64,000 nucleotides of DNA from Candidatus Nitrosotalea okcheonensis (GTDB lineage Archaea; Thermoproteota; Nitrososphaeria; Nitrososphaerales; Nitrosopumilaceae), in assembly GCF_900177045.1 (NCBI RefSeq), contig NZ_LT841358.1:389073-453072 (forward strand), given 5' to 3'. Of this stretch, positions 1 to 9,218 are shown in pieces. The notes under the pieces were generated by a model, which was given only the letters and a program-made list of their open reading frames with translations, did not search any database and was not told the origin of the DNA. The position numbers and the translations under genes are program-made. Position 1 is the first letter of the stretch. Every line of letters starts with the position of its first letter.

Positions 1-1030
1 GGCCGCAGGCTGCCGAGATCTCTGCCCCTTTTTCAACGCGTACTGTGCAATTTACGTCTCCATTGCGAAGCACTTGTTGGAATGCTAATACTTTTTTTCT
101 ATCTGGACGTTGGAATCCTCCGGCAGTTGGATTCATTGGGATGAGATTTACATGCGCACCATTACCTTTCAAGATGCATGCAAGTTCTGATGCTAATTTG
201 ATAGAGTCATTGATGCCCTCAATTAATGCATATTCAAAAGTGACGCGCCGTCCAGTTTTTTTGAAATAACGTTTTGCAGCTGCAATCAAATCTCCGACCG
301 AGTTAGGTCCTGCCGTAGGTACAAGTTTTCTACGTAATTCATCATTTGGGGCATGAAGTGAAATTGCAAGTTTGACTTGAAGATCTTCATCTGCAAGACG
401 GTCTATTCCAGGTATTATGCCGACCGTGGAAATAGTAATACTTCGTTGTCCTAGACCAAATGCACGAGGGTGTGTCAGCAATCTAACAGCTCTGATAGTT
501 TCGTCATAATTTGCAAGCGGCTCACCCATTCCCATGAACACTAGGTTGGTAACATGTTCTCCTCTCTGACTAAGAATGTCTGAAAAATGGAGTACTTGGG
601 AAACAATATTTTCAGCTTTTAGATTTTTTTCAAAACCCATTTGACCTGTTGCACAAAACACGCAACCCATTGGGCAGCCAACTTGGGTTGAGACACAGAC
701 TGTTGACCTTGGATGAGTTTTGTCTTGTGATGGGCTGTATTGCATGAGAACTGTTTCAACAAGTGCATTATCATCAAATTTGAGCAGTATCTTTGTGGTA
801 TGACCATCTTTGCTGATAACTCGATTAACTTCATTTTCAGGACCTATCATATATCCATCTTTTACAAGTGCATCTCGCATAGACGATGGGATTTGATGTA
901 AATCTGACACTTTTTTTGGAGATTCATGGTACAATGCTTGAAGCAACTGCTGTGATCTGTATCGTGGTTGACCAAGTTCTGTGACAAGAACATCCATCTC
1001 TTCTGGTAGTACTCGATATAGATCAGCCAT
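1..1030 (-). CDS. rlmN: RlmN-type 23S rRNA/tRNA adenine-C2 methyltransferase (3' end outside window)
   Basis: Radical-SAM methyltransferase of the RlmN/Cfr family, which methylates C2 of an adenine in 23S rRNA and in tRNA. The gene starts at the ATG at 1030 and 343 codons are visible. The 4Fe-4S motif CX3CX2C is at residues 119-126 (C119, C123, C126). The conserved upstream cysteine is C112. The downstream partner cysteine lies in the AACG at residues 340-343, directly at the window edge, so only a few C-terminal residues are missing. The GMGEPLANYD segment for SAM binding is present. RlmN is known mainly from bacteria but occurs in archaea. The family call is strong; the exact RNA target is inferred. 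Confidence 0.9.
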   Translation of the reverse strand, partial: MADLYRVLPEEMDVLVTELGQPRYRSQQLLQALYHESPKKVSDLHQIPSSMRDALVKDGYMIGPENEVNRVISKDGHTTKILLKFDDNALVETVLMQYSPSQDKTHPRSTVCVSTQVGCPMGCVFCATGQMGFEKNLKAENIVSQVLHFSDILSQRGEHVTNLVFMGMGEPLANYDETIRAVRLLTHPRAFGLGQRSITISTVGIIPGIDRLADEDLQVKLAISLHAPNDELRRKLVPTAGPNSVGDLIAAAKRYFKKTGRRVTFEYALIEGINDSIKLASELACILKGNGAHVNLIPMNPTAGGFQRPDRKKVLAFQQVLRNGDVNCTVRVEKGAEISAACG

Positions 1031-1156
1031 CTGGATATCTTTTTTCTATGTTCTTGTGAAAATATGACTCTTGTGTAATTTACAACCAATCTGATATTTT
1101 TCAAGTATGTGTAATTCGTTTTACGCGCTGGCAGAGACAGCTTGAGACAATATCTA

Positions 1157-1987
1157 CTATTGCTGAGGATTAAAACTAGACTTGTCCACTAATTTTGTAG
1201 CAAATAAAATCACAATCATTGAAATCCACAAAACAACCATTGTAATCGGGCCAAATTCTGGAATTGCAGCCTTTTGCGACATGTCTATGATTGAATGTAG
1301 TGTAGAGTTGGAATCTGTTAGTGTATTGCCTATGATCACTTGCCCTGTCATCCAAGGATGTATGGTACAAAAATAATTGTAAGTTCCTGCGTTTGAAAAT
1401 GTAAATTCAAATGTCTTTCCAGACTGGATGGTTCCACTGTCAAACAACGAACCAACACTGCAGCCTTTCACCTGCACTGTTTTTTCTACTGAGAATGTGC
1501 TATGACCAATTCCTTCCAATACTACGACTTCGAACGACTTTGTCACAGGAGATACATATGCTTCATAAACCAGTCGCCTTACGTCTGCATTGGTGTTTTC
1601 TTCTGCATATGGTTGAATCTGTGCAAGCTTTGCATATGTTGTATCAGTAAGTGATGTGTGTATCATTACGATAGGATCCACCTGCCGCGTGTCGGTAGCC
1701 ACTTGAATTGTCACATGTGGTCCGTTACATAGGTTGTTTACACTTGTTATTGTGTGAGTTGTAAAATCAGAGTTCTTCCAAGTTACTGTTGTTCCAACTG
1801 GAACATCTAGCGGGTTTGGAGAAAAACAGTCATGTGTACTGACACATGCAGATCTTACACTAGTACCTGACCCTGCTTGGATGTCCACCTCCGATGCGGA
1901 CTGTCCAAATGCTTGTGTGGCAGAAATTCCAAATGTTGCAATACATAATGCAATTACACTAAAATTGATGGCAGAAAAGTAGTTCAA
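1157..1987 (-). CDS. Secreted cupredoxin (blue copper) protein with PEFG-CTERM anchor and a large loop insertion
   Basis: Predicted extracellular electron carrier or copper protein of 276 residues. It has an N-terminal signal peptide (about 1-30). The cupredoxin ligands are visible as H78, C207, H210 and M213, the last three in the YFCTIHPWM block. The C-terminus has the thaumarchaeal sorting signature IPEFGP (242-247), a hydrophobic helix and a Lys-containing tail. The distance between the first His and the Cys is about 130 residues, roughly 95 more than in compact thaumarchaeal plastocyanin-like proteins, so an extra segment (about 84-180) is inserted in the copper fold. The start is TTG at 1987, with TATA-like gatatat centred near 2014. 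Its place in the ammonia-oxidation electron chain is inferred. Confidence 0.85.
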   Translation of the reverse strand: MNYFSAINFSVIALCIATFGISATQAFGQSASEVDIQAGSGTSVRSACVSTHDCFSPNPLDVPVGTTVTWKNSDFTTHTITSVNNLCNGPHVTIQVATDTRQVDPIVMIHTSLTDTTYAKLAQIQPYAEENTNADVRRLVYEAYVSPVTKSFEVVVLEGIGHSTFSVEKTVQVKGCSVGSLFDSGTIQSGKTFEFTFSNAGTYNYFCTIHPWMTGQVIIGNTLTDSNSTLHSIIDMSQKAAIPEFGPITMVVLWISMIVILFATKLVDKSSFNPQQ

Positions 1988-2206
1988 TTCATGATTTATT
2001 TCGTATTGTGATATATCGCCTTATTGATAATGTACTGAACCAGTATTCATAAATCACAAGCGGGTGCGGAGAAACATACCATCACATTTTACCATGAATA
2101 AATTTAATATGCACAAAAAGGCACAAAAATTCAATAATGTTTTACAACTCTCAAATACAAATTAGGTTCACAAACCACTCCAATAAAAAATACATTTGAT
2201 GAAATC

Positions 2207-3517
2207 ATGATAGGTACAGAACTTGGTAATTGGCGTAGAACGATCTACTCTAACCAGCTTGATCCATCTATGGATGGAAAAGAGGTTGTCATAATGGGTT
2301 GGATTTCCAGTGTGAGGGATCATGGAAATTTAGTATTCATTTTGCTAAATGACAAAGAAGGGCAGATGCAAATTACAGCAAAAGCAGGAGTGTGTCCAGA
2401 GGACATCAAGGAAATGCTGGTAAAACTAAAGGAGCAATCAACTATTGCAGTCAAGGGCATTGTAAAACCATCTGCCAAGGCTCCACGAGGGGTAGAAATA
2501 TCACCAAGTGAATTACGCGTATTTTCAGTTGTTGAAAAAATTGCACCCTTTCAATGGCAAACAAAGACTGTCCCAAATATTGATACTAGGTTAGAATTGA
2601 GGGCAATTGATCTTCGCAGAAATATCTTACAACATGTCTTTAAGATGAGGGGCTTGGTTCTAAAATCAATTCGAGATTACTTGTATGAAAAAGAATTTCT
2701 TGAAGTAAATACTCCTAAGATGATTGCAACTGCAACTGAGGGTGGAGCTGCACTATTTCCAATATTTTACTATAACAAGGAGGCGTTTCTTGCACAAAGC
2801 CCTCAGCTTTACAAGGAACAACTAACACTAAGCTTTGAGAAAATTTTTGAGATTGCTCCAATATTTAGAGCAGAGGCATCGCGAACTAACAGACATCTTT
2901 CAGAGGCAATCTCCATGGATATCGAAGAGGCTTTCTCAGACTATGACGATGTTATGGTACATGTAGAAAATATAATCAAAAAATCAATTAAAACTGTAAA
3001 AGACTATTGTGACTCCATAAAAACGGTGGACTACAAAATTCCTGAAATTCCAGAAAAAATCCCACAATATACATACACAGAGTTGGTAGACAAGATGCAA
3101 AAGGCGGGAGCCACTACAAAGTGGGGCGATGATTTGTATCCTTCGCAATTGAAGAAAATAAATCTCAACGGATTTTACTTTATCAAGGACTGGCCGCTTG
3201 CTCCAAAACCGTTTTATGTAAAAGCCAAAAGTGACGACCAAAAGATTTCTGAATCATTTGATCTGATGTTCGGGGATCTTGAATTATCTTCCGGCAGCAC
3301 TAGGATTGAAAAAAGAATGGAGTTAGAAGACAGGATGAAAAACAAGGGCTTTAAGCTTGAGACATTTGATTATCACTTACGTGTATTTGATTATGGAGTT
3401 CCTCCTCATGCTGGATGTGGAATAGGCCTTGAAAGACTGATGATGGCACTGACCGGCACTGAAAATATCAGGGATGCTACCTTTTATCCACGTGATGTAG
3501 ATAGACTTACACCGTAG
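2207..3517 (+). CDS. aspS: Aspartyl-tRNA synthetase, probably non-discriminating (Asp/Asn)
   Basis: Class IIb aminoacyl-tRNA synthetase of 436 residues, the usual archaeal length. An N-terminal OB-fold anticodon-binding domain (about 18-105) precedes the catalytic core. Motif 2 is FRAEASRTNRHLSE and motif 3 is GCGIGLERLMMAL. It is the first gene of a tight cluster with gatC, gatA and gatB (10-nt gap, then adjacent, then ATGA overlap). That arrangement strongly suggests the enzyme also charges tRNA(Asn) with Asp, which GatCAB then amidates. The start ATG lies about 27 nt after an AT-rich box (near 2180), consistent with a leaderless mRNA. Non-discrimination is inferred from context, not from a residue I could verify. 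Confidence 0.93.
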   Translation: MIGTELGNWRRTIYSNQLDPSMDGKEVVIMGWISSVRDHGNLVFILLNDKEGQMQITAKAGVCPEDIKEMLVKLKEQSTIAVKGIVKPSAKAPRGVEISPSELRVFSVVEKIAPFQWQTKTVPNIDTRLELRAIDLRRNILQHVFKMRGLVLKSIRDYLYEKEFLEVNTPKMIATATEGGAALFPIFYYNKEAFLAQSPQLYKEQLTLSFEKIFEIAPIFRAEASRTNRHLSEAISMDIEEAFSDYDDVMVHVENIIKKSIKTVKDYCDSIKTVDYKIPEIPEKIPQYTYTELVDKMQKAGATTKWGDDLYPSQLKKINLNGFYFIKDWPLAPKPFYVKAKSDDQKISESFDLMFGDLELSSGSTRIEKRMELEDRMKNKGFKLETFDYHLRVFDYGVPPHAGCGIGLERLMMALTGTENIRDATFYPRDVDRLTP

Positions 3518-3527
3518 ATGAAGTAAC

Positions 3528-3794
3528 ATGGTGGAAAAAAAAGAGATTGAGCATCTGGCAGATTTAGTCAAGGTTAACCTAAGTGAGCCAGAAAAATACA
3601 TCAAGCAGGTAGAACAGATTTTAAATTATTTTGACAGACTTGACAAAGTAGAATTTCAATCAGATGAGACACTAGGAATTCAAATTACAACAGAGGATCT
3701 AAGAGAAGATATTCATATACAATACGGAGATTCTTTAATCGAACACCTCAAAAAAGATCAAAATAACTTCATTCGTGCTCCTAAAATGGTTTAA
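3528..3794 (+). CDS. gatC: Asp/Glu-tRNA amidotransferase subunit C
   Basis: Small (88 residues) GatC subunit, which belts GatA and GatB together in the tRNA-dependent amidotransferase. The N-terminal helix EIEHLADLVKVNLSE and the LDKVE hinge are typical of the family. The stop codon at 3794 is immediately followed by the gatA start, so the two are translationally coupled. Confidence 0.92.
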   Translation: MVEKKEIEHLADLVKVNLSEPEKYIKQVEQILNYFDRLDKVEFQSDETLGIQITTEDLREDIHIQYGDSLIEHLKKDQNNFIRAPKMV

Positions 3795-5246
3795 ATGAAT
3801 TTAGGAATTTCAGCCACTGAATTTACGTCTCAGGTAAAGGAAGGTTCTATATCTGTAGAAGAATTTGTTGCAAAAACTCTGGACAGGATTGAAAAAGTCG
3901 ATGAACAGATACATGCCTTCATTACGGTTGACTCACAAAATGCGCTTGAAAAAGCAAGGATACTTGACAAAAAAATAAAGTCTAAAGAAAAAATCGGAAT
4001 TTGTTTTGGCCTGCCAATGTCTGTTAAAGATAACATTTGTACTGCGGGACTAAAAACAACATGTGCCTCAAAAATGCTTGAAAATTTTGTTGCACCATAT
4101 GATGCAACTGTAATTTCTAAACTAAAATCCGAAGATGCCATAATAATTGGAAAGGTAAACCTCGATGAATTTGCAATGGGCTCTACAACTGAATTTAGTC
4201 ACTTTGGTCCAACTAGAAATCCATGGAATATCGGATATGTTCCAGGGGGATCATCTGGAGGAAGTGGTGCATCAGTAGCTGCACTAGAATGTCTTGCCGC
4301 TTTGGGTTCTGATACTGGAGGCTCGGTTCGAAGCCCTGCAAGTTTTTGTTCTGTAGTCGGTTTGAAACCGACATATGGCCTGATAAGCAGGTATGGCCTA
4401 GTCTCATATGCAAACAGCATAGAACAGATAGGTCCTATGGCAAAGACAGTAGAGGATGTAGCGTTTTTACTAAATATCATATCAGGTCATGATATCCATG
4501 ACAATACTACTTCAAAAAATGCGCGTATTGATTATGTCAAGGACTTGAAATCTGGAATTTCTGGAAAGAAGATTGGAATAATTTCACAAATGACTGGAGA
4601 TGGGGTGGACAAGGAAGTAGAGTCTGCAACAAATGATGCGATATCAAAACTACAGGATCTTGGTGCGCAATGCATCCCAGTGTCTCTTGATGCTGTAGAA
4701 CATTCAGTGGCTGCATACTATACAATAGCTGCTGCAGAAGCAAGCAGCAATCTTTCAAGATATGATAATTTGAGATATGGCTTTGATTTTGGCATCGAGG
4801 GATATGAATTCAAGGCGTTTATCTCAAAGGCACGAGGCAATTTTGGACCTGAGGTGGTAAGAAGGATGTTGCTTGGAGCATTTGTCTTGTCTGCGGGATA
4901 TTACGGCAAGTATTACCTCAAGGCTCAAAAAATTCGGGCAATGATAAAGACTCAGCTTGATGAAGCATTCAAGAATGTGGACTATCTAATATCACCTACG
5001 ATGCCCGTATTGCCATTTAAGATTGGCGAAAAAATTGATGACCCGCTAAAACTCTACCTTACTGATATAAACACTGTCACTGCAAACTTGTCTGGAATTC
5101 CTGCCATTTCTATTCCATTTGCAATGTCAAGTTCCGGGTTGCCAATTGGTATTCAGCTATTTGCAAACTCGTTTAAAGAAAAAGAACTACTTCAAGCAGC
5201 GTATGCATTACAAGAAACTACTAAACTCCCGGGGATTACACTATGA
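3795..5246 (+). CDS. gatA: Asp/Glu-tRNA amidotransferase subunit A (amidase)
   Basis: Glutamine amidase subunit of GatCAB (483 residues). It releases ammonia from glutamine and passes it to GatB. The amidase-signature signal is clear: a catalytic Lys in PMSVKDN, the Gly/Ser-rich stretch GGSSGGSGASVA with the cis-Ser, and the nucleophile Ser in GSDTGGSVR. Length and motifs are complete. Its last codons overlap gatB by ATGA (5243-5246). The gene lies in the aspS-gatCAB operon, so the relevant product in this organism is probably Asn-tRNA(Asn). Archaea generally use GatDE for Gln-tRNA, which fits that assignment. Confidence 0.95.
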   Translation: MNLGISATEFTSQVKEGSISVEEFVAKTLDRIEKVDEQIHAFITVDSQNALEKARILDKKIKSKEKIGICFGLPMSVKDNICTAGLKTTCASKMLENFVAPYDATVISKLKSEDAIIIGKVNLDEFAMGSTTEFSHFGPTRNPWNIGYVPGGSSGGSGASVAALECLAALGSDTGGSVRSPASFCSVVGLKPTYGLISRYGLVSYANSIEQIGPMAKTVEDVAFLLNIISGHDIHDNTTSKNARIDYVKDLKSGISGKKIGIISQMTGDGVDKEVESATNDAISKLQDLGAQCIPVSLDAVEHSVAAYYTIAAAEASSNLSRYDNLRYGFDFGIEGYEFKAFISKARGNFGPEVVRRMLLGAFVLSAGYYGKYYLKAQKIRAMIKTQLDEAFKNVDYLISPTMPVLPFKIGEKIDDPLKLYLTDINTVTANLSGIPAISIPFAMSSSGLPIGIQLFANSFKEKELLQAAYALQETTKLPGITL

Positions 5247-6649
5247 CAAAAATAGGCCTTGAGATTCACTGTCAACTTACAAAACTCGCAAGCAAATTAT
5301 TTTGTTCGTGCAAGGCGGAATATAGAAACATTGGACCGAATTCTAACATCTGTCCTGTTTGTATAGGTCTGCCAGGTTCACTTCCCATGTTGAATAAAAA
5401 AGCGGTAGAAAAAGCTGCAATGATATCACTTGCACTAGGCTGCACAATTCCTGAAAAAATTGGATTCTTTAGAAAGAATTACTTTTATCCAGACTTGCCA
5501 AAAAACTTTCAAATTACACAGTATAATGCATATGGTCCTACGAGCATTGGCTCTGGTGGAAAAATCGAGATTGAAGGAAAGACAATCAGGATAAGGCGAA
5601 TACAGCTAGAAGAAGATCCAGGCAGGCTTGTATACGAAGGTACTTCTGAGAAGACAATGATTACGCTAGTTGATTACAATAGGGCAGGTACGCCACTTGT
5701 AGAGATAGTGACAGAGCCTGACTTTGAGACTCCAAAACAAGTCCGTGTGTTCTTGAATGTACTTGCAGATCTAGTTGAAAACATTGGGGTATCTGACCCA
5801 TATCTTGAAGGTGCAATGAGAGTAGACGGAAACATCTCGGAAGGGGATGGAAACAGAGTAGAGATCAAAAATGTGGGCTCTTTTAGAGATATTGAGAAAG
5901 CACTCCATTTTGAAATAACACGCCAGCAGAGCCTTGTTGAAAGAGGAATACAAGTACTGGCAGAAACAAGACACTGGGACGAGGCAAGAAGAATTACAGT
6001 CTCATCCAGATCAAAAGAGGAAGAACAAGACTATAGGTACTTGCCAGAGGCAGACATACCTATTGTTCAAATCGGGAATAATTCTATTGAACAAATAAAA
6101 ACACAAATGCCTGAAAGCATTGTTGGAAGAAGGGAAAGATATGTCAAAAAGTATGGCATGCCTGCACAGGTGGCTGATGTCTTGTCTTCTGATAAATTCT
6201 ACTCTGATCTGTTTGATAAATCTCATAATGAAAAAAATGCAAAGGAGGTATCAAATATCATTACAACTGATCTGATGGGTGTTGCAGACACTAGGGAAAA
6301 GAAAATTGAACTAAAGATTACATCAAAACATCTCTCTGATCTTGCAGATGCTATAATGACAAACAAACTAACAAGAAATTCGGGAAAACTGGCATTGCAC
6401 GAAATGATACAATCTGGAAAATCGCTTGCTGATGTTATGTCAAGTCTTGACTTGGGTCATGTCAGTGATCCTGGTTCTATCGAGAAAATAATCGATGAGG
6501 TGTTCCAAGAGGAAGGAAAAGCAGTGGCAGAAGCAAAACAAAATCCGGATACAATTAACTATCTGGTTGGCAAAGTAATGAGAAAGACAAAAGGCAAGGC
6601 GGATCCTGCTACTACGCTTGATATTTTACGAAAAAGACTTACCATGTGA
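5243..6649 (+). CDS. gatB: Asp/Glu-tRNA amidotransferase subunit B
   Basis: Transamidase subunit of GatCAB (468 residues). It activates the carboxylate of mischarged Asp-tRNA with ATP and amidates it. The N-terminal IGLEIHCQL and the KNYFYPDLPKNFQITQY segment are GatB hallmarks. CSC and CPVC near residues 20-40 form the zinc site. The helical and YqeY-like tail (about 330-468) binds tRNA. Translation is coupled to gatA by ATGA. A run of T-rich sequence follows the stop. Confidence 0.95.
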   Translation: MTKIGLEIHCQLTKLASKLFCSCKAEYRNIGPNSNICPVCIGLPGSLPMLNKKAVEKAAMISLALGCTIPEKIGFFRKNYFYPDLPKNFQITQYNAYGPTSIGSGGKIEIEGKTIRIRRIQLEEDPGRLVYEGTSEKTMITLVDYNRAGTPLVEIVTEPDFETPKQVRVFLNVLADLVENIGVSDPYLEGAMRVDGNISEGDGNRVEIKNVGSFRDIEKALHFEITRQQSLVERGIQVLAETRHWDEARRITVSSRSKEEEQDYRYLPEADIPIVQIGNNSIEQIKTQMPESIVGRRERYVKKYGMPAQVADVLSSDKFYSDLFDKSHNEKNAKEVSNIITTDLMGVADTREKKIELKITSKHLSDLADAIMTNKLTRNSGKLALHEMIQSGKSLADVMSSLDLGHVSDPGSIEKIIDEVFQEEGKAVAEAKQNPDTINYLVGKVMRKTKGKADPATTLDILRKRLTM

Positions 6650-6811
6650 TAAAGATGTTTGTTAATCTAGAACGACATTATTTTACTACACATCTATGAG
6701 CAAAGATTTATTGTTCTGAATTTTTGCATATTCATTTTTTCATATTTTGGGTTTTATCTTACAATAAAGACACTTTACAAAACATTACTGTTTTTGATGT
6801 ATAGGATATGT

Positions 6812-8062
6812 CTACATTTTGCCAAACTCGTCTTCATCAGAATACGCACGCTCTGCATGCTCTTCGATGTCCAAGCCTGCTTCTTCCACTTTGGCTGATA
6901 CTCTGACTCCGATTAGTTTGTCTATTACCTTCATTATTGCAAATGTTCCAAAAAATCCCATTGCCCCTGCAACTCCTACACCAATAGCTTGAATGAGTAG
7001 CTGTTGAGGGTGGCCAAACAATAATCCATTTGGACCATTTGGATTAACCAACGTACTAGCAAATACTCCTATCCCCAATGAACCAATTATTCCAGCTACC
7101 CCGTGTACTGAACTGACATCTAATGCATCATCTATCTTGAGGTGTTCCTTGAAGAACAAGACTGCAAGATATGATCCTATTCCAATTGCAATTCCTAAAA
7201 CAAATGCATGTTCTACGCTGATGTACCCGGAAGCTGGCGTAATTCCTGCAAGTCCGGCAATTGCTCCGTTGATTGCAGCAATTACACTTGGTTTGCCTGT
7301 TCGCATCCATGAAAGCCCTACCCAGATTAACGCAGAAATTGACGATGCAATATGGGTGTTGATGATGGTATTTCCTGCTAAACTTCCGGACGCTAATGCG
7401 CTGCCTGCATTAAATCCAAACCACCCTAGCCATAGTAATGATGAACCTAAAACTGCTATTGGAATACTGTGTGGAATCATGATGGATGGGCCATAGTTGA
7501 GTCTTCTTCCAAGCACCAAGGCAGCTGCCAGTGCTCCCATGCCTGCACTGGTGTGTATAACAATACCGCCTGCAAAATCGACAACTCCCATCTGGCCAAG
7601 CCATCCGCCTCCCCAAATCCAATGGACTAGGGGATAATAGATAAGCCCACTCCATGCTACAATGAAAATGACATATGCGCTAAACTTCATTCTCTCTGCA
7701 ATTGCACCGGTTAGCAGCAAAGGCGTAATTACTGCAAACATCATCTGGAATTTTGCAAATAAAACTCCTGGAATTGTAGGTGCATAATGCAGGCCTGAAT
7801 CATATGGGACGTTATTGAGGAATGTCCAATCCATATTTCCGGTGAGACCCATTCCTGTATCTGGTCCAAATGACAAACTAAATCCAAATGTGAACCACAT
7901 GACACTGAGAATTGCTAATCCGAAAAAGATCTGCATGAAAATAGAAACGGTGTTCTTTCGTCGTAATAATCCAGCTTCAAACAACCCCAAAGCTGGGATC
8001 ATCAATAGTACAAGGCTGGAAGCTATGAGCATCCAGGCTGTATCACCTGTGTCAATTGGCAA
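6812..8062 (-). CDS. amt: Ammonium transporter (Amt/Rh family)
   Basis: Integral membrane ammonium channel of about 416 residues with the usual 11-helix pattern. The core begins IDTGDTAWMLIASSLV. The conserved DFAGGIVIHTSAG segment and the pore histidines (one in that motif, one in DVSSVHGVAG) are present. An upstream ATG at 8221 would put the first 53 codons inside the divergent glnK gene. I prefer the TTG at 8062, about 30 nt after a TATA-like tttttttata on the minus strand, giving a leaderless mRNA. Ammonium is the energy and nitrogen substrate of this lineage. The divergent PII genes suggest post-translational gating by GlnK. Confidence 0.93.
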   Translation of the reverse strand: MPIDTGDTAWMLIASSLVLLMIPALGLFEAGLLRRKNTVSIFMQIFFGLAILSVMWFTFGFSLSFGPDTGMGLTGNMDWTFLNNVPYDSGLHYAPTIPGVLFAKFQMMFAVITPLLLTGAIAERMKFSAYVIFIVAWSGLIYYPLVHWIWGGGWLGQMGVVDFAGGIVIHTSAGMGALAAALVLGRRLNYGPSIMIPHSIPIAVLGSSLLWLGWFGFNAGSALASGSLAGNTIINTHIASSISALIWVGLSWMRTGKPSVIAAINGAIAGLAGITPASGYISVEHAFVLGIAIGIGSYLAVLFFKEHLKIDDALDVSSVHGVAGIIGSLGIGVFASTLVNPNGPNGLLFGHPQQLLIQAIGVGVAGAMGFFGTFAIMKVIDKLIGVRVSAKVEEAGLDIEEHAERAYSDEDEFGKM

Positions 8063-8178
8063 GATTTCTTTCTTAGAAAAGATGAAGTATAAAAAAATTT
8101 GTTTTTTTGAGGGTTGTAACGGATCTGAAATGAATCCACAAGATTTTTTAATATGGTATTTTATTTCCTTACATCTTG
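8060..8178. promoter_or_regulatory. Bidirectional amt / glnK promoter region
   Basis: On the minus strand a TATA-like tttttttata is centred near 8092, 30 nt before the amt TTG. On the plus strand ttttttaata is centred near 8149, 27 nt before the glnK TTG at 8176. The two putative leaderless starts therefore face away from each other with about 113 bp between them. This is read from spacing only. Confidence 0.5.
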
Positions 8179-8505
8179 CTAAAAATTGAAGTAGTACTCC
8201 CAGAAAATGAAATAAAATCAATTAGCGATGCACTAAAAAAACTGTCAGTTGGTGGAATAACTGCATACAAAGGATGGGGCAGAGGGAAAACAATTGCCAA
8301 AGAAATACACGCATCAAAAGGAACAGAGGTGTTCACTCCTGAATTTGGAGAGCGGTTTATCTTGGAAGTAATAGTGCCAGATGAAAAGAAAAATAATGTA
8401 ATAGCAGCCATCCGGGAATCTTCTAAATTTGGAAAAATATTTGTCACCTCAATTTCAGAAGCATATGACATTCAAACTCCTAAAAAAGACGAGCAAGTCA
8501 TCTGA
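8176..8505 (+). CDS. glnK: PII nitrogen regulatory protein (GlnK-type)
   Basis: PII signalling protein (109 residues) that senses ATP/ADP and 2-oxoglutarate and usually binds Amt. The PII fold signature is visible from EVVLPENEIKSISDALKKLSVGGIT onwards. The T-loop GWGRGKTIAKE lacks the uridylylated tyrosine of enterobacterial PII. The B-loop reads SKFGKIF and is two residues shorter than the canonical GDGKIF-containing loop. The start is TTG at 8176, placed 27 nt after a TATA-like box. It lies divergent to amt and 38 nt upstream of a second PII gene. Confidence 0.92.
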   Translation: MLKIEVVLPENEIKSISDALKKLSVGGITAYKGWGRGKTIAKEIHASKGTEVFTPEFGERFILEVIVPDEKKNNVIAAIRESSKFGKIFVTSISEAYDIQTPKKDEQVI

Positions 8506-8543
8506 GTCTTTTGACAAAAATATTATCTAGTGCAAATTCTGTC

Positions 8544-8882
8544 ATGACTAACATGATACGTATAGATGCAATTGTCCCACAAAATGATATCAGGGCTATC
8601 AGTGATGCATTAAAAAAAATAAATGTAGGCGGAATTACAATTATGAAAGTTCGTGGAAGGGGTAAAACAGCTGGGCCTGCACTGCATGCAGCAAAAGGCA
8701 CTGAAACATTCATTCCAGAATTTTCAGACAAGTATATTGTAACTGTAATTGTAGAAGAGAAAGATGAGGATGAAGCGGTGACCATTATTCGCAATAATAC
8801 AAAAATTGGCAAAATTTTCATGTACAAACTTTCACGTGCGGTGGATATTGATACTGGCGCAGAGAATGAAAAAGCAATTTAG
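8544..8882 (+). CDS. glnB: Second PII nitrogen regulatory protein
   Basis: Second PII paralogue (112 residues from the ATG at 8544; ATG 8553 and an upstream TTG at 8511 are alternatives). It parallels the neighbouring PII throughout, including the KVRGRGKTAGPALHAAKGTE T-loop region without the modified Tyr. It has the same shortened B-loop, here TKIGKIF. Tandem PII copies beside amt are usual in thaumarchaea and probably form mixed trimers or act on different targets (inference). The gene symbol follows position and family, not a proven orthology to bacterial GlnB. Confidence 0.88.
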   Translation: MTNMIRIDAIVPQNDIRAISDALKKINVGGITIMKVRGRGKTAGPALHAAKGTETFIPEFSDKYIVTVIVEEKDEDEAVTIIRNNTKIGKIFMYKLSRAVDIDTGAENEKAI

Positions 8883-9008
8883 AATTTTTATTTCAATGTC
8901 TGTCTAATATCATGTATGAGATGATTGTATCGAAATACTGATTATGCCTGATAACCAGATCTGATAATTTGAATTACTTTAATAATATTGGAATGTTTTC
9001 TTGTAGTA

Positions 9009-9218
9009 ATGGTTGACAGTTTCCTAGTTCAAGATTTGTACCTGAAACATCGAAAAAAGATGATCAGATCTGATGTCCAACCATTGACATGTCACATGTG
9101 TAAAAAAGAATTAAACGGAATCTCGATCACTGCTAAAATGGTATCTGGGAAAATGGTATTTTTATGTTCGCATCATTATGCTTCAAAACCATATCAAGTT
9201 GTTCTGGTGGATGGATGA
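9009..9218 (+). CDS. Small zinc-finger protein, function unknown
   Basis: Protein of 69 residues with one likely zinc site, CHMC near residue 28 and CSHH near residue 54. The start is the ATG at 9009; an AT-rich box (tttaataat) is centred 27 nt upstream, which argues against the earlier in-frame TTG at 8988. The stop overlaps the next gene's ATG (ATGA, 9215-9218), so the two are translated together. I do not recognise a named family. Confidence 0.65.
   Translation: MVDSFLVQDLYLKHRKKMIRSDVQPLTCHMCKKELNGISITAKMVSGKMVFLCSHHYASKPYQVVLVDG

Noticed and set aside
8063-8221. 53-codon extension of the ammonium transporter
   Set aside because: It would overlap the divergent glnK gene and its promoter, and the sequence is not signal-peptide-like.
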